Part shown: piece after piece, positions 24,689-34,493 of the stretch | Layout: each line of letters starts with the position of its first letter | Position numbering within the stretch: position 1 is the first letter of the stretch | Source of the DNA: Thainema sp966674685 | GTDB lineage: Bacteria > Cyanobacteriota > Cyanobacteriia > Phormidesmidales > Phormidesmidaceae | Assembly (NCBI GenBank): GCA_966674685.1 | Contig: CBKWJC010000027.1 | Span: 1-64,000, forward strand | Direction: 5' to 3' | Length of the DNA stretch: 64,000 nt | Position numbers and translations under genes: made by a program | Notes under the pieces: model-generated | What the model was told of the DNA's origin: nothing | Databases searched by the model: none | Seen by the model: only the letters and a program-made list of their open reading frames with translations

Positions 24689-26533
24689 TTAATTGCGACC
24701 CGCTAACACAGGGGATTTGTCTAGTGCTGGGTTGGGACTCTGTTCAGGGGCAGAAGCAGAATGTGCGATCGCACCCTCACCCCCCTCATCTTGTTTGACT
24801 TGCCGAGACTTACGCGACTTTACCAACCCTGGCCCGTAGAACATCACTGTAATCCCACCAATTACCAAGGCCGAACCGCTCCAGGTCAACACCGTCACCC
24901 AGAGCGGCTCCCGCTTTACCTGGAGAGTAGACTGCTGCAAATCACCTGGATTCCAAGACGCCTGAGCAATCTTCCAGCCTTGATACCAAGTGGGGTGATT
25001 CATCCAGACATTGCGGTGTTCAACGCGACCGCTGTGTGGATCATCAATGCGAATTTGGCTCGTCCACATAGCGACGGATTCGCTGCCTTCGTTGCGCTCA
25101 ACAATAAAATCGTCCAGCTTGACCGCAAACGGCAGTTCCAACATGCGGGGACTAAAAGCGGCGTAATAGTCTTGTGACGGATCAGGAGACGGATCAGAAG
25201 TTGCGATCGCAGTGGGTTCGCCCCAGGGTAGCCACTGCTGCTGACCATTCGGTGCTTCGACCAGCAGCGCCGGACTGCCTGCCGCAAATTCCGGTGGCAC
25301 AGGCACAATCTGGCGATTCACCTGCGCGTGGTCTAAATAGTCGGCTAGCGAAATCTGAAAATCAGCCCAGCCCGGAGTGACCGATTGCCCGACCGTGAGC
25401 TGCCCGGATTGAAAGCCTTTGGAAGAACGCGCCGCATAGTACAGCGTTTCATTCGGTGCGACAATGACGCGAAAGTAATCGGCTGGCTCGTGCGGTTCAA
25501 TCGTGTAGCCGATCTGCACGTCGAGGGATTCACCGGAAACCAGCGTCCGAATGGGTTCAAAGTCCGGCTTAGCAAATATGTACCAGCGTTCTAAAGTCTC
25601 ACCCTGACTGACTTCAAGCTGCACGGCTGGATTCTGCAACTGTTGGGATGCGGTTGCGGGCTGGTTCTGACCATTGAGCCGAAAATCCGGCCAGAAACCG
25701 AGCAGCTTAATCTGTAATTCGCCGACGCTGAGAGGTTTCTGGAGTGATTGCTGTACATCAATTGTGTGGGACGTTTGCATCGCAGTCGGAACGTTCACGC
25801 TCAAAACGCCAAACTGTCCAGTGGCTGAGTCTTTCGGAGCCGTGAGCAACTGCTGGAGTTTCGCCTCATCCTCAGCTCGCACCATTGCCAACTGGGCTGG
25901 GCCAATCTCCATTTGTCGATAGCCGCTGGGCGCTAAAGCCAGCCAGCGCTCCAGGGTTTGGCCCATGCGATCGCTGTTCAATCTCAACCGCACTGCTGGA
26001 TTTTTCACCTCGCCATCATTGGTAAAGCTGACCGATTTAATCGTATTTTCCTGATAGTTCAGCAGCTTAAAACCCGCGAACTGATCGGGCGATACCGAGC
26101 TATCCGGCTTGATATAAATAGTTGCTTGCTGCGCTGGTTGCCCTAGTGACGCGACTTCCAGCAGTTCACCTTCCACCCGCACTCGGTTGTTCGCCATGCT
26201 ATCGGTGCGTACCAGCAGCATCCCTTCTACGCTCAGGTGGATCACCGCTGCCGACCCCGCAATCAGCACAATCAGCCCCAAATGGGTCAAAGCAAAGCCA
26301 ACCTTGCGGGCACCGCGCCAGGGATAGCGACTCAGCGCCGAAATGCCCAAGTTCACGGCCAGTAGGAACATCAGCCCGCCAAACCAGGGGCTTTTGTAGA
26401 TCTGCTGCTGAACCGTGGCGGAACCGACCTGGGTTTCGTAGAACGTCGCCCAGATTAGAATGCTCGCGATCGCAACCAGCAGCGGCACGGCTAACCGGAT
26501 TGAACCCATGAAACGAAGCAGCGAGGCAACCAT
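24689..26533 (-). CDS. ResB/Ccs1-type cytochrome c assembly protein
   Basis: The System II partner of CcsA. It keeps apocytochrome cysteines reduced and presents them for heme attachment. Three N-terminal membrane helices are visible: RLAVPLLVAIASILIWATF, a segment at PWFGGLMFLLAVNLGISAL and VGFALTHLGLIVLIAGSAAV. A long periplasmic or lumenal domain follows (about 115-560). The fourth helix is near residue 565 (VTVLTWSGSALVIGGITVMF), and the tail is charged. The 614 residues make it longer than typical cyanobacterial Ccs1 (about 450). I chose ATG 26533; a TTG two codons earlier is less likely. The resC-like gene follows on the same strand after about 160 bases. Confidence 0.85.
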   Translation of the reverse strand: MVASLLRFMGSIRLAVPLLVAIASILIWATFYETQVGSATVQQQIYKSPWFGGLMFLLAVNLGISALSRYPWRGARKVGFALTHLGLIVLIAGSAAVIHLSVEGMLLVRTDSMANNRVRVEGELLEVASLGQPAQQATIYIKPDSSVSPDQFAGFKLLNYQENTIKSVSFTNDGEVKNPAVRLRLNSDRMGQTLERWLALAPSGYRQMEIGPAQLAMVRAEDEAKLQQLLTAPKDSATGQFGVLSVNVPTAMQTSHTIDVQQSLQKPLSVGELQIKLLGFWPDFRLNGQNQPATASQQLQNPAVQLEVSQGETLERWYIFAKPDFEPIRTLVSGESLDVQIGYTIEPHEPADYFRVIVAPNETLYYAARSSKGFQSGQLTVGQSVTPGWADFQISLADYLDHAQVNRQIVPVPPEFAAGSPALLVEAPNGQQQWLPWGEPTAIATSDPSPDPSQDYYAAFSPRMLELPFAVKLDDFIVERNEGSESVAMWTSQIRIDDPHSGRVEHRNVWMNHPTWYQGWKIAQASWNPGDLQQSTLQVKREPLWVTVLTWSGSALVIGGITVMFYGPGLVKSRKSRQVKQDEGGEGAIAHSASAPEQSPNPALDKSPVLAGRN

Positions 26534-27184
26534 AAGCAAAAATCGTGTGGTGCAAATTACAACTCTCTTCTTTAGGTTGGATATCGTTTCTATTTTGTTC
26601 TGTGACTAAAGTTGCAAAATCGTTGGCCGAAATGCAAAAAGAGAATGCCATTGATTCGGCTTTTGCATCTGACTGATACATTTGGGCCGATTTAATCATT
26701 TTGTGAGGTTGCAAAATTTGCGATCGGGGTTACAATCTCCTGCTTTTTTGAATCAAGAAAGCTTAAACAGTTGAATTGAGAAAACTAATCCAGTGTCATG
26801 ATTTCAAATGTTGGGCTGAGCCTATATCAGGTAATTGGATGATTCTAGATTTTATAAGCGTAGGAGATAGCCTATTAGAGCTGAACCTCAAGTACTAATC
26901 CTAAGCTCCATAAATCGTTGTTTTAGCTAGTCACCTCTATTTATTGAGCTTATTGAGCAAAAACGCTGAATTGACTCCTGACAGGCTACAAACTGTTTCA
27001 GAACGCTAGATGAAGTGATAAGTTTGCGATCGCATCTGTGTCTTATCGGCTTCCCAATTGATGCCAAAATCGCTGAAAAGCCAATAAATCAATGCTTTAA
27101 GCCAGCTCTAAGTCGCTTAATGTGGTCGCATAATGCATTTTTTGCATAATCCCTATGCGAAAAAGGCGACAGAAAACAAAAACG

Positions 27185-27226
27185 GTAGTGGAATTTACAA
27201 AAAACAGCTTTTTTTTTGAATAATTT
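27185..27226 (+). promoter_or_regulatory. NtcA-activated promoter of nirA
   Basis: GTA-GTGGAATT-TAC at 27185-27198 fits the NtcA site GTAN8TAC exactly. The -10 box TAATTT (TAN3T) lies at 27221-27226, exactly 22 bases downstream, the consensus spacing for NtcA class II activation. Transcription should start near 27233 and respond to nitrogen shortage through 2-oxoglutarate. Confidence 0.9.
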
Positions 27227-27312
27227 GTTTCCAGACATCATTACTACAGAGGCGCAGGAGAAAAATTTATTTGAATTCTTATCCTGGATTTGTAGATTTC
27301 AACAGCTAAACG

Positions 27313-27380
27313 TTGAGGCTGGTGATTAAAAATAGAATTGCTCCTTTCGAGGAATTTAAATTAAAGCCAGCCCGACTTTT
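27313..27380 (+). promoter_or_regulatory. Structured element in the nirA leader
   Basis: GGCTGG at 27318-27323 can pair with CCAGCC at 27368-27373. Inside it, TCCT (27343-27346) pairs with AGGA (27351-27354) over a TTCG loop and extends by AATT/AATT past a bulge. It lies about 80 bases into a leader of about 400 bases. I recognise no known riboswitch. Confidence 0.35.
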
Positions 27381-27630
27381 TTGCACAGTTGATTTTTAGA
27401 TGTAGAAGCTATTGAGTATAAGAAGTCGTTGTTTGAGCATTGTGGCGGCCTGACTTTGAATTTATTAATTAAAGCTAAAGCAACCGCAATGTTAATTTCA
27501 GACGTTCAAGCTGAACATTGATAGAAATCTCGATTGCTTAAGATAGCTCCAAAATTAACCGTACTAGGTTTTTGAAATCTAGGTTTTGTATTTGAAGCAA
27601 AGCCCAACAGTAGGGATAGAGGTTAGTATC

Positions 27631-29184
27631 GTGACCAACGTAGGCACAAAACCGACAACCGGGCTTAATAAATTTGAGAAATTCAAGGCTGAGAAGGATG
27701 GGCTAGCTGTTAAACAAGAGCTTGACCACTTTGCTCAGATTGGCTGGGAAGCGATTGATACCGACGATCGCGACCATCGGCTCAAGTGGCTGGGTGTGTT
27801 CTTCCGCCCGGTGACTCCTGGCAAATTCATGCTGCGACTGCGGATGCCCAGCGGTATCATCAACAGCGCTCAAATGCGGGTGCTGGCGGAAATTGTGCAG
27901 CGCTACGGTGATGACGGTAACGCCGATATCACCACGCGGCAGAACCTCCAACTGCGCGGCATTCGGATTGAGGATGTGCCAGACATCTTCCGCCGCTTTG
28001 AGCAGGTTGGCCTAACCAGTATTCAGTCCGGCATGGACAATGTCCGCAACATCACAGGTTCGCCTGTGGCAGGCATTGATGCCGATGAGCTGATGGATAC
28101 CCGTGATCTGGTCAAGCAGGTGCAGGACATGATCACCAACGGCGGGGAAGGCAATCCGGCGTTTACCAATCTGCCGCGCAAGTTCAATATTGCGATCGCA
28201 GGCTGTCGAGATAATTCAGTTCATGCTGAAATCAACGACATTGCCTATGTTCCGGCCTTCAAGGATGGCACCTTTGGCTTCAACGTTTTAGTTGGGGGCT
28301 TCTTCTCCGCCAAGCGTTGCGAAGCAGCGGTATCGCTGAACGCCTGGGTGACACCGGATCAGGTGGTTGACCTCAGCCGAGCCATTCTGGAAGTCTATCG
28401 CGACAATGGTTTGCGCTCAAATCGGCAAAAAGCGCGGCTCATGTGGCTGATCGACGAATGGGGCATGGATAAATTCCGCACCGAGGTTGAGCAGCAGTTG
28501 GGCTACTCTCTCCAGTCAGAAGCTGAACAAGATGAAATCGTTTGGGAAAAGCGAGATCACGTCGGCGTGTATCCGCAGAAACAAGCGGGCTTGAACTATG
28601 TAGGGCTACACGTCCCCGTCGGACGGCTCTATGCCAAAGATATGTTTGAGCTGGCGCGGATTGCGGAAGTCTACGGCGATGGCGAGATTCGGCTCACAGT
28701 TGAGCAAAATCTGATCATTCCTAATGTGCCAGATTCCCGACTAGAGGACTTGCTCAAAGAGCCGCTGCTGAAGGTGTTCACCATCGATCCACCTGCTTTA
28801 GAACGAGCCTTGGTGTCCTGTACAGGCAATCAGTTCTGCAACTTTGCCCTGATTGAAACCAAGAATCGGGCACTGGCGCTGGTGCATGAGCTGGATCTGG
28901 AGCTGGATGTACCCAAATCCGTGCGAATTCACTGGACAGGTTGCCCCAACTCCTGCGGTCAGCCCCAGGTGGCTGACATTGGCCTGATGGGAACCAAGAC
29001 TCGCAAAGACGGCAAAACCGTGGAAGCAGTGGATATCTACATGGGCGGCAAAGTGGGCAAGGATGCTCAACTCGGCACCTGTGTGATGAAAAGTATTCCC
29101 TGCGAAGACTTGAAGCCCTTGCTGCGAGATCTACTGATCGAAAAGTTTGATGCTCGTCCGAAACAGGAAATGGTGGAAGCCTAA
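27631..29184 (+). CDS. nirA: Ferredoxin-nitrite reductase NirA
   Basis: NirA reduces nitrite to ammonium with six electrons from ferredoxin, using siroheme and a [4Fe-4S] cluster in the cytoplasm. Cluster and siroheme cysteines are visible in SCTGNQFCNFA (about 390-400) and TGCPNSCGQPQ (about 433-443). N-terminal matches include WLGVFFRPVTPGKFMLRLRMP and ADITTRQNLQLRGI. The length of 517 residues fits the ferredoxin-dependent family. I chose GTG 27631 (MTNVGTK), with AGAGG about ten bases upstream; the frame stays open to a TTG at 27586, but that stretch is not conserved-looking. It is the first gene of the nitrate operon and is driven by the NtcA promoter. Confidence 0.96.
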   Translation: MTNVGTKPTTGLNKFEKFKAEKDGLAVKQELDHFAQIGWEAIDTDDRDHRLKWLGVFFRPVTPGKFMLRLRMPSGIINSAQMRVLAEIVQRYGDDGNADITTRQNLQLRGIRIEDVPDIFRRFEQVGLTSIQSGMDNVRNITGSPVAGIDADELMDTRDLVKQVQDMITNGGEGNPAFTNLPRKFNIAIAGCRDNSVHAEINDIAYVPAFKDGTFGFNVLVGGFFSAKRCEAAVSLNAWVTPDQVVDLSRAILEVYRDNGLRSNRQKARLMWLIDEWGMDKFRTEVEQQLGYSLQSEAEQDEIVWEKRDHVGVYPQKQAGLNYVGLHVPVGRLYAKDMFELARIAEVYGDGEIRLTVEQNLIIPNVPDSRLEDLLKEPLLKVFTIDPPALERALVSCTGNQFCNFALIETKNRALALVHELDLELDVPKSVRIHWTGCPNSCGQPQVADIGLMGTKTRKDGKTVEAVDIYMGGKVGKDAQLGTCVMKSIPCEDLKPLLRDLLIEKFDARPKQEMVEA

Positions 29185-29288
29185 CTTTTCTAATAGGACA
29201 GCACAATCGGCACGGGGTAAGTTTTCGAGCAGGATTTGCCCCTTGTACTCAACTGTTTTTGCTCGCTGATGATTTAGGAAGGTGTGAC

Positions 29289-30833
29289 ATGCTCACGGAG
29301 CTAGTAACGAGAGCGACGCACGGTCGCTACCGCGTCTTACATTTAACTTGGTTTGCCTTTTTCTTGACCTTTGTTGTTTGGTTTAACTTCGCGCCTTTGG
29401 CAACTGCGGCTGCTGAGGATATGGGTCTTGAAACCGCTCAACTCCGGACTCTGGCCATTTGTAACGTGGCGCTGACGGTTCCAGCTCGCATCATCATCGG
29501 CATGCTGCTGGACAAGTTTGGCCCTCGGATTACCTACTCAGTGCTGCTGGTTTATGCCGCGATTCCCTGTCTGATCTTTGCAACGGCGCAGGACTTCACT
29601 ACGTTGGTTATCGGTCGTCTGCTGCTGGGTATTGTTGGTGCGGGCTTCGTGATCGGTATCCGCATGGTTGCTGAATGGTTCCCACCCAAAGAAATTGGTG
29701 TAGCAGAAGGCATCTACGGTGGCTGGGGCAACTTCGGTTCAGCAGCAGCGGCATTCACTCTGCCGACCATTGCGGCTTGGCTGGCGTTCGGTGCTCCGGC
29801 GGCAGGTGGTGAAGCCCTGCTCAACTGGCGAGCTGCGATCGCAGGTACAGGCATCATCGCTGCTCTCTACGGCGTATTCTACTTTTTCAGCGTCAGCGAT
29901 ACCCCTGAAGGCCGCACCTACCAGCGCCCCAATCGACACGGCGGCATGGAAGTCACCTCCAAGCGCGACTTCTGGTTCTCGATCATCATGAACATTCCCC
30001 TCGTTGGCGTACTCGGTCTACTCGCTTGGCGTCTAGCTGGAGTTGGCCTGTACGGTCAGGGAACGCTCTATGGAATTTGGGCTTGTTTGGTTGTCCTCTA
30101 TGCATTCCAGTTCTACAAAGCGTGGACGGTAAACAGCGACCTAATGACCGGACGCAAAGTTTACCCGGCTGAAGATCGCTATAGCTTCAAGCAGGTTGCC
30201 ATTCTCGACCTCACCTATGTCGTTAACTTTGGTTCCGAGCTAGCAGTTGTTTCGATGCTGCCCGCCTTCTTTGAAATGACCTTTGGCTTGAGCAAGGCTG
30301 CTGCGGGGATGATTGCGGCCAGCTACGCCTTCATGAACCTGATGTCTCGTCCGGGTGGTGGCTTGATTTCCGATAAGCTCGGTAGCCGCAAGTGGACAAT
30401 GGCGGTTCTGACAATCGGTATGGGCATTGGCTACCTGATGATGGGTAGCGTGGGTTCTGGCTGGTGGTTGCCTGCTGCGGTGCTGCTGACAATGGCTTGC
30501 TCTTTCTTCGTTCAGGCGGGTGAAGGCTCCACTTTTGCCATCGTGCCGCTGATTAAGCGCCGCGTCACGGGTCAGATTGCAGGTAACGTCGGTGCATACG
30601 GTAACGTGGGTGCGGTTTGCTACCTAACTCTTTACAGCCTTCTGCCCGAAGGTGCGGTTGGCAACGCCATCTTCTTCCAGACGCTCGGTATTGCCTCGCT
30701 CATCGTTGGTTTCCTCTGTGCATTCGTCCTGAACGAGCCCAAAGGTTCCTTTGCGGAATTCCATGAAGGCGAGGAAGAGTATCACTCTGAGAGCGTACCT
30801 GCCTTTGTCGATGGCGAGTCTCGCGTCATTTAG
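29289..30833 (+). CDS. nrtP: Nitrate/nitrite transporter NrtP (NarK-type MFS)
   Basis: A 514-residue major facilitator of the nitrate/nitrite porter family with about twelve membrane helices. Signature segments are RIIIGMLLDKFGPR, the nitrate signature region GAGFVIGIRMVAEWFPPKE with GIYGGWGNFGSA, and LMSRPGGGLISDKLGSRK. It is a single-protein uptake system, an alternative to the NrtABCD ABC transporter. ATG 29289 is preceded by AGGAAGGTGTGAC, a strong ribosome site; the ten residues before it are not coding. It lies 104 bases behind nirA and 257 bases before narB in the same direction. The C-terminus carries an acidic tail typical of NrtP. Confidence 0.94.
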   Translation: MLTELVTRATHGRYRVLHLTWFAFFLTFVVWFNFAPLATAAAEDMGLETAQLRTLAICNVALTVPARIIIGMLLDKFGPRITYSVLLVYAAIPCLIFATAQDFTTLVIGRLLLGIVGAGFVIGIRMVAEWFPPKEIGVAEGIYGGWGNFGSAAAAFTLPTIAAWLAFGAPAAGGEALLNWRAAIAGTGIIAALYGVFYFFSVSDTPEGRTYQRPNRHGGMEVTSKRDFWFSIIMNIPLVGVLGLLAWRLAGVGLYGQGTLYGIWACLVVLYAFQFYKAWTVNSDLMTGRKVYPAEDRYSFKQVAILDLTYVVNFGSELAVVSMLPAFFEMTFGLSKAAAGMIAASYAFMNLMSRPGGGLISDKLGSRKWTMAVLTIGMGIGYLMMGSVGSGWWLPAAVLLTMACSFFVQAGEGSTFAIVPLIKRRVTGQIAGNVGAYGNVGAVCYLTLYSLLPEGAVGNAIFFQTLGIASLIVGFLCAFVLNEPKGSFAEFHEGEEEYHSESVPAFVDGESRVI

Positions 30834-30965
30834 GAAATGCTCTATAAACGTCCTACTTGATGCTTAGTGCAATTCGTTTGCGTTGAACTCCATTGGACTG
30901 GAGCTTGGCATAGTCTAGGCTCCAGTCTCTTAGTCTCATAAGTAGCTGCATATAAATAAATGCAT

Positions 30966-31016
30966 ATCTAAGAACCGGGGGAGCGCCCCGGAGGGGAGCT
31001 CCCCCGGTTCTTAGAT
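30966..31016. repeat. Long GC-rich hairpin between nrtP and narB
   Basis: The arm at 30966-30984 (ATCTAAGAACCGGGGGAGC) pairs perfectly with 30998-31016; inside, CCCC and GGGG pair over a GGA loop. The GGA loop is shared with the hairpins at 39234, 41293 and (as TCC) 4577. In an operon it could reduce or process transcription into narB. Confidence 0.75.
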
Positions 31017-31090
31017 GCGTTTTTTAGCCAACCTACTTATATCAAGATATTTAGATATCAGAAAGCTGCATCGGCCATTGCGGAGGAACT

Positions 31091-33328
31091 ATGACAGCAC
31101 CCACCCCGACCAAAACTCTCTGTCCATACTGTGGCGTTGGTTGTGGTTTGGAAGTTTTGCCACCAGCACTACCCGGGAAAGCCGTCAATCGCGATAAACA
31201 AGGTAATCCAACCTGGCAAGTGCGGGGCGATCGCAACCATCCATCAAGCAAGGGACTCGTTTGTGTCAAGGGTGCCACCATTGCGGAGTCCATCGACAAA
31301 GATCGACTCAAGTACCCAATGCTGCGCTATTCCTTAGATGAGCCATTTCAGCGCGTGTCCTGGGCAGAAGCCTACGACCACATCGCCATCCGGCTGCGTC
31401 AGGTGCTAGACACTCAGGGTGCAGATGCCATCTGTATGTATGGTTCTGGCCAGTTTCAAACCGAGGACTACTACACGGCTCAGAAGCTCTTGAAGGGCTG
31501 TCTTGGCACCAATAATTTTGACGCCAATTCGCGGCTCTGCATGTCGTCTGCTGTGGCCGGATACATTCAAAGCTTCGGCACCGATGGCCCGCCCTGCACC
31601 TATGACGATTTGGAAGAGACAGACTGTGCCTTTTTAATTGGCACCAATACGGCGGAATGTCATCCGATTGTGTTTAATCGGCTGCGGCGTCACCACAAAA
31701 AAAATCGCAGCGTCAAGATGATCGTGGTTGACCCGCGCTGCACCGAAACCGCCGAGGCTGCTGACCTGCATTTAGCGATCAAGCCTGGTACCGACATTCA
31801 ATTGCTCAACGGCATTGCTCACCTGCTGATGCGCTGGGGTGCTTTAGATACCGTTTTTATCGATGAATGCACGAAGGGTTTCTCAGACTACGCTGAGGTG
31901 ATTCGTCACTATCCGCCGGAACTGGTGTCGCAGCAGTGCGGCATTTCCATCCATGATTTAGAACAAGCGGCTCGCTACTGGGCCGAATCAGAGCGGGTGC
32001 TGTCGCTCTGGTCAATGGGCATCAATCAGTCGAGCGAGGGTACCGCCAAAGTTCGCACGCTGATTAATCTGCATCTGATGACGGCCAATATCGGCAGGTC
32101 AGGGGCGGGGCCATTTTCGCTGACGGGACAGCCCAACGCCATGGGCGGTCGGGAAGCGGGCGGTTTGTCGCACATCCTGCCGGGATATCGGATGGTGAAG
32201 AATCCGGAGCATCGCCGCCAGGTGGAGCAGCTTTGGGGTTTACCAGAAGGTCGTATTCCGGCCACTCCTGGACTCACCGCTTGGGATATGATCACGGGAC
32301 TGGAGGACGGCACGGTTGGTGCGTTGTGGATTGCGGCCACGAATCCCGCCGTCAGTATGCCGGATGTGAAGCGGACACAGGCCGCCCTGCGCCAGTCGCC
32401 GTTCACGATTTATCAGGATGCCTACTACCCGACTGAAACGGCGGACTATGCCCATGTGCTGCTGCCAGCGGCGCAGTGGGGGGAGAAAACGGGCGTTATG
32501 ACTAATTCAGAACGGATGGTGACGCTCTGTCCGGCCTTCCGCGATCCGGTTGGTGATGCCAAGGCGGACTGGAAAATCTTTGCCGAAATTGGTCGGCGTC
32601 TGGGCTTTGAAAAAGAATTTTGGTTTAACTCCAGTGCGGAAGTGTATGACGAGTTTGTGCAGCTCACTCGCGATCGCATTTGCGATATGACCGGGCTCAG
32701 CCATGAACGCTTGCGGCGAGAAGGCCCAATTCAGTGGCCTTGTCCCGACAGCTCAACCCAGGACGAAACGCCAGCGGCACGGGGAGCCAAGCGGCTTTAC
32801 ACAAATTTGCAGTTTCTCACGCCCGATGGCCGAGCCAAATTTGGTGCTTATCACTCGAAGGGGCTAGCGGAACCGCCTGATCTAAACTATCCCTTTGTGC
32901 TCACCGTAGGACGGCTTTACGGCCACTGGCACACCCAGAGCCGCACGGGGCGAATTGAAAAGATTACCAAAATGCACCCGAAGCCGTTTATCGAGATTCA
33001 TCCTAAAGATGCGGATAGACTGCATGTAGACGATCAGGATTGGGTCGAAGTGCGATCGCGGCGCGGATTTGGTCGCTTTGAGGTGAAAGTCACCAAAGCG
33101 ATTACGCCCGGAACGGTATTTGTGCCGATGCACTGGGGCGCACTCTGGGCTGATCATGCCGAAGCCAACGCCATGACTCACTCTGCCGCCTGTCCCGATT
33201 CGTTGCAGCCAGAGCTAAAGGCTTGTGCCGTGCAGCTTGTGCCGCTGAGTATTCGTCGAGACGATGACCCAGCAGAAGAGGACGAGGCGATCATTTCGCG
33301 TTCAGGTCTGGTGACCCCGCTCAGGTGA
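31091..33328 (+). CDS. narB: Ferredoxin-nitrate reductase NarB
   Basis: NarB reduces nitrate to nitrite with electrons from ferredoxin, using a Mo-bis-MGD cofactor and one [4Fe-4S] cluster. Cluster cysteines are at residues 11, 14, 18 and 58 (CPYCGVGC and VCVKG). The Mo-ligand Cys is in NSRLCMSSAVAGY, and the cofactor-binding text VVDPRCTETAEAADLHL and GQPNAMGGREAGG is typical. The C-terminal molydopterin-dinucleotide domain includes GRLYGHWHTQSRTG. The length of 745 residues matches cyanobacterial enzymes. The start ATG follows GGAGGAACT. The C-terminus has an acidic tail. It completes the nirA-nrtP-narB order, and its maturation partner narM lies 1.2 kb downstream. Confidence 0.96.
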   Translation: MTAPTPTKTLCPYCGVGCGLEVLPPALPGKAVNRDKQGNPTWQVRGDRNHPSSKGLVCVKGATIAESIDKDRLKYPMLRYSLDEPFQRVSWAEAYDHIAIRLRQVLDTQGADAICMYGSGQFQTEDYYTAQKLLKGCLGTNNFDANSRLCMSSAVAGYIQSFGTDGPPCTYDDLEETDCAFLIGTNTAECHPIVFNRLRRHHKKNRSVKMIVVDPRCTETAEAADLHLAIKPGTDIQLLNGIAHLLMRWGALDTVFIDECTKGFSDYAEVIRHYPPELVSQQCGISIHDLEQAARYWAESERVLSLWSMGINQSSEGTAKVRTLINLHLMTANIGRSGAGPFSLTGQPNAMGGREAGGLSHILPGYRMVKNPEHRRQVEQLWGLPEGRIPATPGLTAWDMITGLEDGTVGALWIAATNPAVSMPDVKRTQAALRQSPFTIYQDAYYPTETADYAHVLLPAAQWGEKTGVMTNSERMVTLCPAFRDPVGDAKADWKIFAEIGRRLGFEKEFWFNSSAEVYDEFVQLTRDRICDMTGLSHERLRREGPIQWPCPDSSTQDETPAARGAKRLYTNLQFLTPDGRAKFGAYHSKGLAEPPDLNYPFVLTVGRLYGHWHTQSRTGRIEKITKMHPKPFIEIHPKDADRLHVDDQDWVEVRSRRGFGRFEVKVTKAITPGTVFVPMHWGALWADHAEANAMTHSAACPDSLQPELKACAVQLVPLSIRRDDDPAEEDEAIISRSGLVTPLR

Positions 33329-33473
33329 CTGATGGAGTGGAGGTCTCAATAGCCCGAGATTTCCAATTGATACTGTGGCTAATCATTAATCGTTCCGCCT
33401 ATAAGAGTCGGCAAATTCCATGTAAAGTTGGATAGTTGCAGCCTTTGCCGTACTGTCCCACCTTTGATCCACC

Positions 33474-33941
33474 ATGAAATGGCGACTCCCCTATCGATAT
33501 TTGCGTCGAGCAACCCGCAATCAGACGTTTTTGAGCCTAGTGCAAACCGTAGAGGTGATTGTTTCCAAGATCCTCTCGATTGCGATGGTATTGGTGCTGA
33601 TTGGAGCCGTAATTAATTTAGTAATTTTTCTGGGGACAGAACTATTAATTGTACCCTATGGTCAATTTTCGGTTGATTTGATCACTATTTTTGGCCTATT
33701 TCTCAATATTCTGATTGCGCTGGAAATTCTCGAAAACGTCACGGCCTATCTGCGCGATCACTCCATTCATGTGGAATTAGTAGTGGCAACTTCGCTGATT
33801 GCTGTGGCGCGAAAAATTATTGTGCTGGACTTTGACAATACAACCGGGGCCAAAATTATTGGCCTTGCGGTCGCGATTTTTGCTTTATCAATCAGCTACT
33901 GGATCATTCGAGCCACAAGCCCAAGGCGGTCGAACCAGTAA
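33474..33941 (+). CDS. PsiE-family membrane protein
   Basis: A 155-residue protein with four membrane helices, matching the phosphate-starvation-inducible PsiE family. Recognisable text includes VEVIVSKILSIAMVLVLIGA, LITIFGLFLNILIALEILE and the conserved HVELVVATSLIAVARKIIVLD. The role of PsiE is unknown. It lies 145 bases after narB in the same direction and may be read from the nitrate operon. The GTG or TTG starts upstream are unlikely; ATG 33474 gives the right length. Confidence 0.82.
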   Translation: MKWRLPYRYLRRATRNQTFLSLVQTVEVIVSKILSIAMVLVLIGAVINLVIFLGTELLIVPYGQFSVDLITIFGLFLNILIALEILENVTAYLRDHSIHVELVVATSLIAVARKIIVLDFDNTTGAKIIGLAVAIFALSISYWIIRATSPRRSNQ

Positions 33942-34008
33942 GTTATGCAAAAACATTGGCCATCAGTTATCAGCCTCAGTACAAATCATTATTTTTTAAG
34001 GATTATGA

Positions 34009-34452
34009 ATGCAGGTTTTTCAAGCTCGCCTTGAACATCTAGAAGAAGTGGCCCGATTATTTGACCAATATCGCGTGTTCTATAAACAATCTTCAGATAT
34101 TGAAACCGCTAGAAACTTTCTCCAGGAGCGGTTTCGTGACGGTAGCTCAACTATCTTTGTCGTTCAACAGGACAATCGCTCAATTGGTTTTATCCAGCTT
34201 TATCCAAGTTTCTCCTCGGTGTCGATGAAACCAATTTGGATTCTGAATGATTTGTTTGTGGAAAAGGATTTTCGACAGCAAGGTGTCGCCAATTTACTGA
34301 TGGCTACAGCCGAAGAGTTTGCTCGTAAAACAGGTGCGGTTCGCCTTGTTTTAGCCACACAACTATCAAATCTTGCCGCACAATCGCTGTATGAATCCCG
34401 TGGTTACAGCAAGGATGAAGAGTTTTATCACTATTCATTGTCTCTATCGTGA
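34009..34452 (+). CDS. GNAT-family N-acetyltransferase
   Basis: A 147-residue single-domain acetyltransferase. The acetyl-CoA binding motif is DLFVEKDFRQQGVANLLMATA (about 83-103), with QQGVAN as the pyrophosphate loop, and the C-terminal NLAAQSLYESRGY is typical. The substrate is unknown. A ribosome site (AAGGATT) precedes the ATG; an ATG at 34005 is out of frame. It sits between the psiE-like gene and narM, with short gaps on both sides, so it may be co-transcribed. Confidence 0.88.
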   Translation: MQVFQARLEHLEEVARLFDQYRVFYKQSSDIETARNFLQERFRDGSSTIFVVQQDNRSIGFIQLYPSFSSVSMKPIWILNDLFVEKDFRQQGVANLLMATAEEFARKTGAVRLVLATQLSNLAAQSLYESRGYSKDEEFYHYSLSLS

Positions 34453-34493
34453 CGATATCGCAAGTTAGTAAGCGCTGATCATTTTCTAAACCG

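Larger units (their letters stand above)
26534..27630. promoter_or_regulatory. Divergent AT-rich region between resB and nirA
   Basis: Nearly 1.1 kb without a convincing gene. The right third holds the nirA promoter and its long leader. The left part contains the start region of the resB gene. No further GTAN8TAC sites, tandem repeats or tRNA-like folds were seen in 26600-27150. Confidence 0.55.

Noticed and set aside
26199..26714. Minus-strand frame overlapping the start of resB in another frame
   Set aside because: It is out of frame with the ResB helices and has Cys/His/Arg-rich shadow composition.
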